Origin: a virus | DNA: 31,079 nt | Reading direction: 5' to 3' (one strand) | IMG/VR virus record: IMGVR_UViG_3300028925_006759 | Coordinates: 1 to 31,079 of that record | The notes under the pieces: model-generated | What the model saw: only the letters and a program-made list of their open reading frames with translations | Told to the model about the DNA's origin: nothing | Database searches by the model: none | Made by a program: the position numbers and the translations under genes | Shown: positions 20,489 through 28,750 of the stretch, piece by piece | How the letters are laid out: each line of letters opens with the position of its first letter | Position numbering within the stretch: position 1 is the first letter of the stretch

Positions 20489-22576
20489 CTATCTACACAA
20501 AAATTCAACATACGTGCTAATGGCCTTTTGCCTATAACAATCGATTGCCATCGAAGTGATGTCTATGTCTTTTTCGCTTAATAAGTCTGTAAAACCAGTA
20601 GGAGATAAGCCTCCCTCGTTAAGGGAGGAAAGGATAACGTCTTGAGTCATCTCTTCCATCGGTTCTACAGAAGTTAAAATATCCAACTTTATCCGCTCTA
20701 AGTCAAATAGCTCAGATTTTGTTATTTGTCTAAGATTTTTCTTATTACTCATTTTTAAGAAAGCCTCCGTTACCGTATCAGAGATGATAGAGAAGCTATC
20801 TTGAGTCCAGACAATTAAGTCAGCTAGTCCGGGCTTGGACTTTGGCTTTTCGTCCCTCTTCTTTCTAGGCTTAGTGTCTGTTGAAAACTTAGGTCTTCCA
20901 TTCTTGTCGTCCTTGTTCTTCTTCTTTTCGTTTGGAGGGCCTCCACTAGGAGCCTTGGGCTCAGGCTTAGGCATAAGGATGTCATCTGGGACGCGAGTTT
21001 CAAGTCCAACGTCCTGTGGAGTAACCTTGCCAGACTGCAAGCCAATCTTCTCAAGCTCATGATCCTTTTGGGGATTATGGTATGGGCCAGCCTTGTTTGG
21101 GGCTTCTTCCTTGTTACGGTCTTGAACTTCTCGTTTAAGTCTAATTTTTTCCACAGATGGTATTTCCTTGAATCGTTCCAGTATTGTTTCATTACTAATA
21201 ATGTCTCTATCTGCCAGTTGCAACAGTAGGTTTTTCTCAGTTGCGTCATCAGATAGACTCATTTGGTCAAAGTGAATATAAGCTGGCTTTCTGAACCCCA
21301 TTGCTCTTCTGACTTCTTCAATTTCTTTTTGCCAGAACTTGATGAGCAACTCTCTACCGTATTGTAGTCTCTCTACAAGTGTTTTTAGGGAGATGTAGTT
21401 ATTTGTGAATCCGCCGCCACTTCCAGCCATTCCAGTTAGTGTTGGAGGAACACCCAATCCAGCATAAATACTATTAAGAACAGAGCTATACTTTTCAGAC
21501 CCCAAGAACTTGTAGACCTGACTGTTGGACTCTGTGTAACTAAGTTCTGGGCCCCATACTAACTCCATAGTTCCTCCGCCCACATTACTAGCAAGAATAT
21601 CTCGCAGTTTATTAATAGCAGCCTTGTTAGGAAGTATTTTGTGATCTAGATTACCAATAGTCCATAGTCTAATATTAGAGATGGCACCATCTAGGGCAGA
21701 TAGGTCAGCCAATCGCATTTTCTCCAACATAATGATATCATCAAGGATAGCATAAATCATTGGATTCGCCCATTGGTTCCAATCGTCCTTCTTATAATAA
21801 AAGACAGAAAGTCGTTCTGGATCTAGCGGAATTTCTCTGTCTCCGCGCTGTATGCTTTGCTTTACCGCAGGAGGGAGAGTATTGAGAACGTTTGCTGGTA
21901 TAGCCCCATTTCGGAAGTTGTCAGATAGGGTGTTACTTGTCAAGGTAAAGTTCTTTTGCCCCAATACTAATGATAGATCTCCATCTTTGATATTAACAGT
22001 TAGGGGATTAAAGAAGTTATATCTCCAAGGAATCACATTTTTCTTAGTCTTTGGAACGGTGACCTTGATGTCGTTAGCCATCGATTTCATGAACTTGTTT
22101 AGGTCTGGTGTAATGTTTGCGTAGCTTCGATACATTACTACGTTGCCCGTTCTATAGAGAGTATTTAAGAACCTCTCAGAACGCTCCTTGCCATCCACCT
22201 TTTTGAACCACTGTTGAAAGAATTTCTCAGCGCCCTTGTTGGGATGCACTAGGTTAATACCCTGACTGCCAAAGTCTCCCATTAGGTCTACAACGTTGCG
22301 TATGATTCCAACCTTGTCGTATGCGTCCATGCACATCTTCATGGCTCGCTTTTGTTTCTGTGGGACTGCTTCGTTTGGACGGAAGGCGTGATAGTCTGAC
22401 GCGCCAAATCCCGGACGTACAGATCTGTTGGGCTCAACGTCTATAAAGTTTCTGTACGCATTACCCTGAGATTTTGACTGTCCACCGTAGTGGTCAATGT
22501 TTTCACTGTGCGAGGCGAAGGCTTGGCTTTTTTCTTCGTCGTTTCCCCATGTTATCATATTATCATCAGTGCTCAT
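20489..22576 (-). CDS. Portal protein with extended C-terminus (695 aa)
   Basis: The portal assignment rests on position (after large terminase, before protease) and sequence: KQKRAMKMCMDAYDKVGIIRNVVDLMGDFGSQG (about 77-109), a long central stem/wing region, and the typical ILDDIIMLEKMRLADLSALDG and LNSIYAGLGVPPTLTGMAGSGGGFTNNYISLKTLVERLQ segments, the latter the well-known portal helix with Gly-rich loop. It would form the dodecameric DNA entry ring at one vertex. After about residue 530 comes a Pro/Lys-rich linker (about 531-579: PKPEPKAPSGGPP, KKKNKDDKNGRP, KPRKKRDEKPKSKPG) and then an extra C-terminal domain of about 115 residues (580-695). The linker plus extra domain is not standard for portals and may interact with DNA, terminase or the core. 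Confidence 0.85.
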   Translation of the reverse strand: MSTDDNMITWGNDEEKSQAFASHSENIDHYGGQSKSQGNAYRNFIDVEPNRSVRPGFGASDYHAFRPNEAVPQKQKRAMKMCMDAYDKVGIIRNVVDLMGDFGSQGINLVHPNKGAEKFFQQWFKKVDGKERSERFLNTLYRTGNVVMYRSYANITPDLNKFMKSMANDIKVTVPKTKKNVIPWRYNFFNPLTVNIKDGDLSLVLGQKNFTLTSNTLSDNFRNGAIPANVLNTLPPAVKQSIQRGDREIPLDPERLSVFYYKKDDWNQWANPMIYAILDDIIMLEKMRLADLSALDGAISNIRLWTIGNLDHKILPNKAAINKLRDILASNVGGGTMELVWGPELSYTESNSQVYKFLGSEKYSSVLNSIYAGLGVPPTLTGMAGSGGGFTNNYISLKTLVERLQYGRELLIKFWQKEIEEVRRAMGFRKPAYIHFDQMSLSDDATEKNLLLQLADRDIISNETILERFKEIPSVEKIRLKREVQDRNKEEAPNKAGPYHNPQKDHELEKIGLQSGKVTPQDVGLETRVPDDILMPKPEPKAPSGGPPNEKKKNKDDKNGRPKFSTDTKPRKKRDEKPKSKPGLADLIVWTQDSFSIISDTVTEAFLKMSNKKNLRQITKSELFDLERIKLDILTSVEPMEEMTQDVILSSLNEGGLSPTGFTDLLSEKDIDITSMAIDCYRQKAISTYVEFLCR

Positions 22577-22614
22577 TTTATATATCCTGTGGCAATTGGA
22601 ATGTAATTGGAATG

Positions 22615-22632
22615 GTTACTTTATTATACACA
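22615..22632 (-). promoter_or_regulatory. Candidate phage late promoter D
   Basis: The minus strand reads TGTGTATAATAAAGTAAC in the 58-base gap between terminase and portal. The GTGTATA core begins 55 bases before the portal ATG at 22576 and directly follows the terminase stop codon. No -35-like hexamer lies 17 bases upstream. It would drive the portal-to-capsid head module. Confidence 0.6.
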
Positions 22633-22634
22633 AG

Positions 22635-24629
22635 TTAGTAGACATCTTTCATGTTATCGGTGAACCAGTTAGGGCCAGAGTAAGGATCGCCCGCTGCGGA
22701 CTTCTTGTAGTCATCGTCCGTGGAAGCAAACCCTCCGTAGAAATTGTAATCTTCTTTTGTTGGTATCCTTGATAGTATGCGAGCCGCCATGTTGGCCATA
22801 ATGAGTGAGGAGTACCTATCCTTTCTCATTTTACTTTTCTTACCAGCTCCAACTACAACCTCTGGAGTATCCCACTTATCTCTTCCGCTGGGAGTCTGAG
22901 TCATTTGTATCATAGATAGCTCATCTTTAAGTTCTTCTATATCTAGGACACAATTTTCTAAGGTGTCAAATATTCTATCTTTAAGACCATCCTCTGCTGT
23001 AGATAGCCCAAGTGTTACGGGGTCAAAGAATGGGAATAGGATAACCTTGTCTTCAAAGTCTTTCCTGAGTCCGTGATTAGCACCCGCTAACCAGTCATAC
23101 TTAGCAAACTGACACATTTCTAATATATGAAGACCACGTTCATCATCTGTGTCTTTTTCTTTATCTTCGTCTATAGTTGGCCATATTGCGAACTCGCCCT
23201 CTTTAATCTTATCCTTGTCGTGAAGTGACTCCATTACGGCTATACCGCCGCCCTGTGCGTCCATAGCGATATGAATACATGGAAACAGCCTCATTAGGTC
23301 TCGTATCTTACGAGCGCAATATGAGTAGTAATCTGTCTCAGAAGCGTATCCCTTTTTAACCTTATCTTTATGTTCAGATCTATTGGTTGTCCAACAGTGA
23401 ACAATTCTCCTGTGGTCTGAGTTTACCTCTAATACTACAATGCTAAAGTTGTCAACCTCAGATGCAGGGTCAACACCAAAGATATAAGTCTTATTAGGGT
23501 CTCCCATAAGCATGGACTCAAAGTGGATTTCTTTCCCATTGCTATCGGATATCGCCGTTTCATTTGAGATGACGCATGACTCAATGAGTGATCGTTTAAA
23601 AAACCCTTGACTATCCCTTGTAAAGCAGGCTCCAAACTCCATCTGATAGATACCAGCATGAACAGTGGCTTTAGATCTTGCTACTTGAGAGGCATCCATG
23701 AAGCCCTCTGGCAGTAGCTCATATGGTATTCTCATTATAGAGTATTCAGTCCAATCAAAGTCTTTGGGAGCATCTTCTCCACCAAAAACTTCTCTCAATC
23801 TTTCTGGCCGCCCTCTACTCTTGATGATCTGCTTCCACTTCTTCCAGTATGTGGCGAAGTGATTGAAATCATAGTAGGCAGTTCCAGATAAGATAATTTG
23901 GTTGGATTTGAACGTTATGTCTGTATCAGCAGCTATTTCTTCTTCTACTACTATCCCAAGTTCAACAGCCTTCTTCTTGGCCGCTACTCGTTTAACGTTA
24001 TCAATGGGGTCTGCGCTAACAGCTGCAAAACCCGCAACAACATTCTCGAAAATGTCTCGTGGAATAGATGCAAATTCATCTGAGATAATATCATTGGCTC
24101 GTTGACCACGAATCTTTTGTCCGTCACCAAGAGGTAGACAAGTTACGCGACTATCGTTAATCCGCATTACACATCTATCTACGTCTCTACGTGGGCCGCT
24201 ATTACTGCTACATATGTCTCTCAATATTGGGGCGTTGTACCAGATGGTCTCCATGTACTCGAATAGAACCTTAGACTGCCTAAAGGCAGCACCAACAACG
24301 ACAACCTTTCTACTAGGTAGAATGAGGGCTCTGATGATCGCGTACAAGGATAACATAAAGGACTTACCAAATCCACGACTAGCTATAAGCATAGGGAACT
24401 TCCTATTCCACATCTCGTGAAGCATCATAGCTTGAGAGGGTAGCACTTGAACATTTAAAATGTGCTTACATAGGAATGAGAAATACTCAGGTCTAGACAT
24501 TAAGTATGACAATCGTAGGTGGTAATCATCCTCACCAGCCTTTAGTATATCCATCGGGTTAAATAGATTATCATCTGGTATATCTAAGTCTAACCAAGCT
24601 TCGTCTATGTTCTTTAATTCTGCTGTCAT
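22635..24629 (-). CDS. terL: Terminase large subunit (DNA packaging ATPase/nuclease)
   Basis: A 664-aa protein with both terminase domains. The ATPase has Walker A at about residues 81-89 (ASRGFGKSF) and Walker B at about 180-187 (IISDEFAS, with the DE pair). The nuclease domain has an RNase H-like first strand at about 382-394 (FGVDPASEVDNFS, Asp) and a second acidic strand at about 455-462 (AMDAQGGG). It would pump and cut concatemeric DNA at the portal. The length is within the usual range for this kind of terminase. Its ATG overlaps the ClpP-like gene's stop as ATGA, so it is translated from the end of the long early/middle operon. A divergent GTGTATA promoter candidate for the portal follows the stop codon. 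Confidence 0.95.
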   Translation of the reverse strand: MTAELKNIDEAWLDLDIPDDNLFNPMDILKAGEDDYHLRLSYLMSRPEYFSFLCKHILNVQVLPSQAMMLHEMWNRKFPMLIASRGFGKSFMLSLYAIIRALILPSRKVVVVGAAFRQSKVLFEYMETIWYNAPILRDICSSNSGPRRDVDRCVMRINDSRVTCLPLGDGQKIRGQRANDIISDEFASIPRDIFENVVAGFAAVSADPIDNVKRVAAKKKAVELGIVVEEEIAADTDITFKSNQIILSGTAYYDFNHFATYWKKWKQIIKSRGRPERLREVFGGEDAPKDFDWTEYSIMRIPYELLPEGFMDASQVARSKATVHAGIYQMEFGACFTRDSQGFFKRSLIESCVISNETAISDSNGKEIHFESMLMGDPNKTYIFGVDPASEVDNFSIVVLEVNSDHRRIVHCWTTNRSEHKDKVKKGYASETDYYSYCARKIRDLMRLFPCIHIAMDAQGGGIAVMESLHDKDKIKEGEFAIWPTIDEDKEKDTDDERGLHILEMCQFAKYDWLAGANHGLRKDFEDKVILFPFFDPVTLGLSTAEDGLKDRIFDTLENCVLDIEELKDELSMIQMTQTPSGRDKWDTPEVVVGAGKKSKMRKDRYSSLIMANMAARILSRIPTKEDYNFYGGFASTDDDYKKSAAGDPYSGPNWFTDNMKDVY

Positions 24630-25273
24630 TTTAGGCTATCTATGTTTCCGTATTTTTTATGAGTTATAACATTATCAGCAAATCCATAGTAAACCGCCTC
24701 ATGAGAGGTTAGATACCAATCGCCGTCTTTCATTTTTCTTTTTAAGAAGCGTTCTACTTTAGTTTCCGTTATGTCTTTGTATTTTTCAGAAAAGTACTTA
24801 CCCTTGATGCACCTTTGTGCAAAAATGTCTACCATGGAAGCTAGTATTACATTTTCAAATTTAGACCAGTTTTGACAGTCTAGGAAGCCACCCTCATTCG
24901 AGCTATTTCCAAAGTGAGCCATAAAATAGGAGTTGGGCATCATGATTCTTTTATCCGCTGACTGAAGCACTATTCCGCTCATTGACTCCGCTTGACCGTA
25001 TACTAATACAGTAACGTGTGATCGACATACGGAGATTGCGTCATACATAGCCATGCCATCTCCCCAGTTTCCACCAAGGCTGTGCATGTGTACTAAGATA
25101 GGCTCTCTAGACCCTTGATCTAGTATTCTTAGGTTTTTTATAAAGGTGGTGGCCATGCGGTATTCAACGCCGGGATCGTCGTCAAATGTTCCGTGATGTC
25201 CATGTAGGAATATTTCCCTACCCTTAAAATCTAAGTTATGAGAGTGCAAATCCCCAGCCATGTCGTTAATCAC
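24626..25273 (-). CDS. ClpP-like (S14) serine protease
   Basis: A 215-aa ClpP-fold protease. Aligning by eye with bacterial ClpP, the oxyanion-loop region is HSLGGNWGDGMAMYDAI (64-80), the nucleophile is Ser97 in GQAESMSG, the His is His120 in YFMAHFG, and the Asp is Asp185 in DGDWYLTSHEA, aligning with Asp of TERDRFLS in ClpP. All three triad positions are filled. The start is a GTG at 25273 because GGAGG lies 8 bases before it, and it overlaps the upstream stop as TAGTG. In phages such proteins can be capsid maturation proteases; here the protease-scaffold gene offers another candidate, so this one's role is open (head processing, terminase or host-protein turnover). It is coupled to the terminase gene by ATGA. 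Confidence 0.88.
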   Translation of the reverse strand: MINDMAGDLHSHNLDFKGREIFLHGHHGTFDDDPGVEYRMATTFIKNLRILDQGSREPILVHMHSLGGNWGDGMAMYDAISVCRSHVTVLVYGQAESMSGIVLQSADKRIMMPNSYFMAHFGNSSNEGGFLDCQNWSKFENVILASMVDIFAQRCIKGKYFSEKYKDITETKVERFLKRKMKDGDWYLTSHEAVYYGFADNVITHKKYGNIDSLK

Positions 25274-25776
25274 TATTTCTTCCTCCCAATGGTATACATT
25301 TCATTGATTCGTTTTAGTATACTACTAACAGTTAAGAAGGCGTTGTGTTTATCTTCGCAGAAAAGTATATGTATGTCGTTATGCAGCTGAAACTCCATTA
25401 GACATTTAAGCATGTATTTTCCGCTTATTTTTACTTTTGCCTTCTGACTCGCTGGTATTCTCGTATTATCTGGAAAGTTAATCAGGTCGCTTAGTGAAAA
25501 CTCTAACACCATAAACTTGTGAGGAAACTTCTCCATTCTGTCAACCTCGTTCATGAAGGCATGCTTCTTTTGACCTAAATTAACAGCTAGTTCCTCCACG
25601 CACCCCTTTCTCTCTATACATATGATATCTTCCATTCCCTCGATACTATAATCTCCAGTATCCAGCTTTCTATCTATCATACCCGCACATGTATTGTACT
25701 TACTAAAGTAATAACCCTCTTGCTCCCTAGTATCTTTAATTACCATGAAGTCTGGTGCTTTTATATATTTAGCCAT
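25273..25776 (-). CDS. ERCC4-type nuclease (XPF/Mus81 family)
   Basis: The longest frame starts at 25833, but ATG 25776 (protein start MAKYIKAP) overlaps only the last 8 bases of the HNH gene and gives a compact 167-aa domain, so it is preferred. Key family residues are present: VIKDTREQEG (12-21) with Asp15 and Glu19, DTGDYSIEG (39-47), and CIERKG (53-58) with the ERK triplet Glu55-Arg56-Lys57, the metal-binding nuclease core of XPF-like enzymes. Such enzymes cut branched or flap DNA. It lacks an HhH domain, so it is a minimal nuclease. It lies between an HNH gene and the ClpP-like gene, in the operon ending in terminase, and may resolve branched DNA before packaging. The substrate is inference. 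Confidence 0.85.
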   Translation of the reverse strand: MAKYIKAPDFMVIKDTREQEGYYFSKYNTCAGMIDRKLDTGDYSIEGMEDIICIERKGCVEELAVNLGQKKHAFMNEVDRMEKFPHKFMVLEFSLSDLINFPDNTRIPASQKAKVKISGKYMLKCLMEFQLHNDIHILFCEDKHNAFLTVSSILKRINEMYTIGRKK

Positions 25777-26050
25777 GCTTATTCTTGTGTACCACTTGTT
25801 GAAAAATAGATTCGTAATGTGACTCAAGCCCATTTATACTCTCATGGCACTCTCTACACAACGTTATACCATTATCAACATCGTATCTCAATATAGCTGC
25901 CTTAGACCATTTTTTAATATGGTGCGCTTGCAGTCTACGCTTTTTCCCGCATTTAGTCCTAGACTTTGGAAATTGGCAACTAAATTTATCTCGTTTGTAT
26001 ACCTTAGTTCGCCAGTCTTTATAAACTGGATCGTCGTAATTTCGTCTCAT
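25769..26050 (-). CDS. HNH endonuclease, small (93 aa)
   Basis: A compact HNH protein: Cys25 and Cys34 in CQFPKSRTKC, His43-His44 (QAHHIKKW), Asn60, then Cys65, Cys68 and His69 in LCRECHES. The paired cysteines would hold zinc and the HH..N..H set is the beta-beta-alpha metal nuclease core. The length fits phage HNH proteins that assist terminase in cos-type packaging, but they can also be simple homing-type nucleases. The upstream gene's stop overlaps its ATG as ATGA. It sits two genes upstream of terminase, next to the ERCC4 nuclease. Function in packaging is inferred from location only. Confidence 0.88.
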   Translation of the reverse strand: MRRNYDDPVYKDWRTKVYKRDKFSCQFPKSRTKCGKKRRLQAHHIKKWSKAAILRYDVDNGITLCRECHESINGLESHYESIFQQVVHKNKHG

Positions 26051-26295
26051 TTAACTGTAGCCCTTATTACTCGTATGTCTGCTTTGATATCTTTACAGAG
26101 TATCCTTGATTCTACCGTATCTTCTTTTTTTAGTATTAGGTGCATCAGCTTATGTACGGACTTGAAGCATGCTTCGTCCGGGTCATACGCCTCTACGAAA
26201 ATTATTGGTAGCTCACTGTTATACTCATATATATTGTATTTAGAAAGCCTAGCTATTACTAGTGTTAAGTCTAGCTCAACTTTGTATATCTTCAT
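26047..26295 (-). CDS. Small hypothetical protein (82 aa)
   Basis: An 82-aa frame with no recognised family. It starts MKIYKVELDLTLVIARL, and has an amphipathic middle (YDPDEACFKSVHKLMHLILKKED) and a short basic C-terminus. Its ATG lies within the last codons of the dehydratase gene (20-base overlap) and its stop overlaps the HNH ATG as ATGA, so its expression is tied to both. Ribosome-binding support is weak, typical of coupled genes. Because the gene fits so precisely in the chain, I consider it real, but the function is unknown. Confidence 0.65.
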   Translation of the reverse strand: MKIYKVELDLTLVIARLSKYNIYEYNSELPIIFVEAYDPDEACFKSVHKLMHLILKKEDTVESRILCKDIKADIRVIRATVK

Positions 26296-27379
26296 TGGTG
26301 TCGTTTTTCATCATGATGTTTACTAGGGCTTGTAAATCCGTTTTTGGTTCCCATCCGAGATTCTTTTTCGCTTTCGTATATCTTCCTTTGAGGTAGTCTA
26401 CCTCTGCTGGTCTGTAGAATTCGGGGTCAATAAATACGAACTCTTCCCAACCACTAATGCCAACATAATTAAAAGCTGCTGATAAGAAATCTTTGATCGT
26501 GTGGGTTGTTCCAGTGCAGATGACATAATCGTCTGGATTGTCTTGTTGTAACATCAACCACATGGCGTCTACGTAATCTCCTGCGTAGCCCCAGTCTCTG
26601 GAAGCTTCTAAGTTACCTAATCTTAATTTGGGGATGCTGGGAGTCGCTTTGGCGTCCGCGAATACTCGTCCTTTACCTAAATGTATGAATTCTTCTGAAA
26701 AGACTAGTGAGGATACGTCGGCGGAACTTTCATATCCGCGTTCGTTTTCTTTTTTCCAAGCGACAAATTCTCCGATCCACTTCGTTATCTTTCTGGTTAC
26801 AAAATTGTCTCCACGACGTGGGCCCTCGTGATTAAATAGTATTCCGGCACTAGCATGAACTCCATAGGCTTCTCGAAATAGTCTCACCATGTAGTGGGCG
26901 GCACACTTTGCTATGGCATAGGGAGATTGCGGTAGAAATCTAGTATCCTCGTTCTGAAACTTTCCAAACTCATCAACATCATATGAACCTCCAAACATCT
27001 CACTTGAAGAAGCTTGGTAGAATTTACACCCTATCTCTAGGTCTACGATTCCTTGTAAAATGTTTAAACAGCCTTTACCCGTGATGTCCCATGTTAGTCC
27101 GGGTTGCTTAAAGGAGACCCCTACATGCGATTGTGCTGCTAAATTGTAGACTTCATCTACGTCACCGTTATTACGTAAGATTCCATATACGCTACTAACA
27201 TCTGTGATGTCTCCTGATACTAAGTTGAAATGTGGAGCATCTAATAGATGTTTTATTCTCTCTGTTGTGTCTACGCTGCTACGTCTCGCGACTCCCACAA
27301 CATCATATCTCTTTTCTAGCAGCAACTCCGCAAGGTGGCTTCCATCCTGTCCTGTAACTCCGAATATAATAGCTTTCAT
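26276..27379 (-). CDS. gmd: GDP-mannose 4,6-dehydratase (with insertion)
   Basis: A 367-aa extended SDR enzyme. ATG 27379 is chosen over 27388 because it makes an ATGA junction with the upstream stop. The NADP loop is GVTGQDGSH (8-15). The active site has ASSSEMFG (123-130) and Tyr154-Lys158 (SPYAIAK). The signature NHEGPRRGDNFVTRKI (183-198) and LGNLEASRDWGYAGDYV (254-270) is typical of Gmd, which makes GDP-4-keto-6-deoxymannose, the precursor of GDP-fucose, rhamnose or perosamine. Between RKITKW and RLGNLE lie about 45 extra residues (roughly 206-248), absent from the canonical enzyme, where the gap is about 15-20 residues. No GDP-fucose synthase or glycosyltransferase is seen in the window. 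Its place inside a packaging operon is unusual. Confidence 0.92.
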   Translation of the reverse strand: MKAIIFGVTGQDGSHLAELLLEKRYDVVGVARRSSVDTTERIKHLLDAPHFNLVSGDITDVSSVYGILRNNGDVDEVYNLAAQSHVGVSFKQPGLTWDITGKGCLNILQGIVDLEIGCKFYQASSSEMFGGSYDVDEFGKFQNEDTRFLPQSPYAIAKCAAHYMVRLFREAYGVHASAGILFNHEGPRRGDNFVTRKITKWIGEFVAWKKENERGYESSADVSSLVFSEEFIHLGKGRVFADAKATPSIPKLRLGNLEASRDWGYAGDYVDAMWLMLQQDNPDDYVICTGTTHTIKDFLSAAFNYVGISGWEEFVFIDPEFYRPAEVDYLKGRYTKAKKNLGWEPKTDLQALVNIMMKNDTNEDIQS

Positions 27380-27963
27380 CCGTTCCACTTATCTCCTTTG
27401 CTTATGTTGTCCACTGCCCACAAGGGTTGTAAATTCGTATAGTTCCAAGCTTCTTTGAGTTTCTCTTCCATGTCTTCACCTGTAAAATCAAATGAAGCAA
27501 GAGGTCTTATGTGATCTACGTGCCACTCTCCGTAATTCTCCCTAGTCATCCCCTCGGTGAATTGCGACTCTAGGTAATCCATCAGTTCTTCTGGAGACTT
27601 ATCGATATAACTAAATGTTCTATCGTTTTTCTTTCTCAACTTTTTTAGACATTGCCACAAGCCGGTTCTCATGCTAGCACATACTCTAAAGGCTGGCTTT
27701 TGTGCGTTTCGGTGGTAACATCTTGAGCTGCGACTCCTTCGTAGTTCAGTATTCACACTGTGAGACTTCCTCTGCTCAGTTATTATCTCTCTATTTTTTT
27801 TGTAGTACTCGCGCCGTTGTGCATTTCTCCGAGGCGCGGTGTCGCGTTCATATTCCCGACAACAAGGCCTGCAATAAGCGTGCTTCTTGTGTGTTCCGCT
27901 ACCGCTGTTAAATTCATCAAGGGGCTTTGCCTCTTTACACTTACTACATGTCTTAGTATCCAT
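27376..27963 (-). CDS. HNH endonuclease with N-terminal zinc ribbon (195 aa)
   Basis: The longest frame starts at 28092, but ATG 27963 follows CAGGA and immediately opens a zinc ribbon (MDTKTCSKCKEAKPLDEF), so I chose it. Residues 6-34 hold two Cys pairs (CSKC and CRPC). The middle is very basic (RRNAQRREYYKKNREII), suited to DNA binding. The C-terminus has the HNH core: EWHVDHIRPLASF (147-159) and NYTNLQPLWAVDNISKGDKW (174-193). This architecture is common in phage homing endonucleases inserted between genes. It is 1 base downstream of the candidate small terminase gene and overlaps gmd by ATGA, so it may be an integrated mobile gene that settled with preserved coupling. Confidence 0.88.
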   Translation of the reverse strand: MDTKTCSKCKEAKPLDEFNSGSGTHKKHAYCRPCCREYERDTAPRRNAQRREYYKKNREIITEQRKSHSVNTELRRSRSSRCYHRNAQKPAFRVCASMRTGLWQCLKKLRKKNDRTFSYIDKSPEELMDYLESQFTEGMTRENYGEWHVDHIRPLASFDFTGEDMEEKLKEAWNYTNLQPLWAVDNISKGDKWNG

Positions 27964-27964
27964 A

Positions 27965-28750
27965 TTAGTCCTGCACCGTATCTGGAGTGAGAAATGGCTG
28001 ATCCACCTGCCCATCCTCATATTTATGAAACACACTGAGTCGCTCTTTCTCTTTCTCCATAGATAATCGCATCTTTTCCATTTCCAACCCATACTGTTGG
28101 GTGAGAGCAGGATTTTGCATAAGATGTGCCACCCATCCCGTGAAGCTCTGCTTGGAATCTTCCAGACGCTTGATTCTCTGCTCTCGCGTCCCCTTCATGT
28201 CCTTAAGCATCGCACTCTTCTTTGTCTGTAGGTCTCGGTAATCTCTATTGAGTGACTCCTGTGCCGCCCTCAGGGCCGCTACCTGCCGCTCTAGGTTAAA
28301 GATCGCATCCACGTCCTGCTGATCCGGGTCTAGCGCCCGCCCCTCTTGCACAAGAATCTCAAACGCACTAATTTGATCTATATTCGATTTATTTTGTTGC
28401 AGGCACCGACTCATCAACAATTCCAACTTAATTACGTCTACAACCTGCAATTCTTCGGTGGGAAACACGTCATCCTTGAACTGATTGATAATTCTGCCCC
28501 AATGGTACTTAAATAGCGAAAGTTCGTCAGGAGTAAACTGCTTATTGAGTTCTACCCAGTAAGGACGCTCTTCTAAATCGTATTCTGCCTGCTCAAACTT
28601 AGAAAGTCCGATTTTCAATTTCTTTTTAATAAAATTGTCTACGGCTGATGGATCACGATCCAAATATGAGGCGATTTCTTCAACTGGGAATTTATCAGCG
28701 TTTTGTGTAATATAGCGCGCTTCAACTTTAGATATTCTACCCCTCTTCAT
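27965..28750 (-). CDS. HTH and coiled-coil protein, possible small terminase subunit
   Basis: A 261-aa protein (ATG 28750; the ATG six bases upstream is too close to AGAGGA, while this one has 8 bases spacing). Residues about 6-44 read as a helix-turn-helix (VEEIASYLDRDPSAVDNFIKKKLKI). A middle region and a long charged coiled coil (about 150-250, rich in Glu, Lys, Arg, Leu) follow. An N-terminal DNA-binding HTH plus helical oligomerisation core is the small-terminase layout, and the gene is in the operon that ends with the large terminase. Its size exceeds many TerS proteins. The alternative is another DNA-binding or structural coiled-coil protein. The link is inference from position and domain type. 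Confidence 0.55.
   Translation of the reverse strand: MKRGRISKVEARYITQNADKFPVEEIASYLDRDPSAVDNFIKKKLKIGLSKFEQAEYDLEERPYWVELNKQFTPDELSLFKYHWGRIINQFKDDVFPTEELQVVDVIKLELLMSRCLQQNKSNIDQISAFEILVQEGRALDPDQQDVDAIFNLERQVAALRAAQESLNRDYRDLQTKKSAMLKDMKGTREQRIKRLEDSKQSFTGWVAHLMQNPALTQQYGLEMEKMRLSMEKEKERLSVFHKYEDGQVDQPFLTPDTVQD

Noticed and set aside
25844-26326. Plus-strand frame of 160 codons
   Set aside because: It lies opposite three coupled minus-strand genes, has no start signal and no recognisable domain.
27376-27963. HNH gene as part of an intron
   Set aside because: The neighbouring genes are complete and coupled; no split coding sequence was found on either side.
27964-28092. Longer start for the zinc-ribbon HNH gene
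   Set aside because: The added residues are a frame-shifted reading of the upstream coiled-coil gene; the zinc ribbon starts cleanly at 27963.
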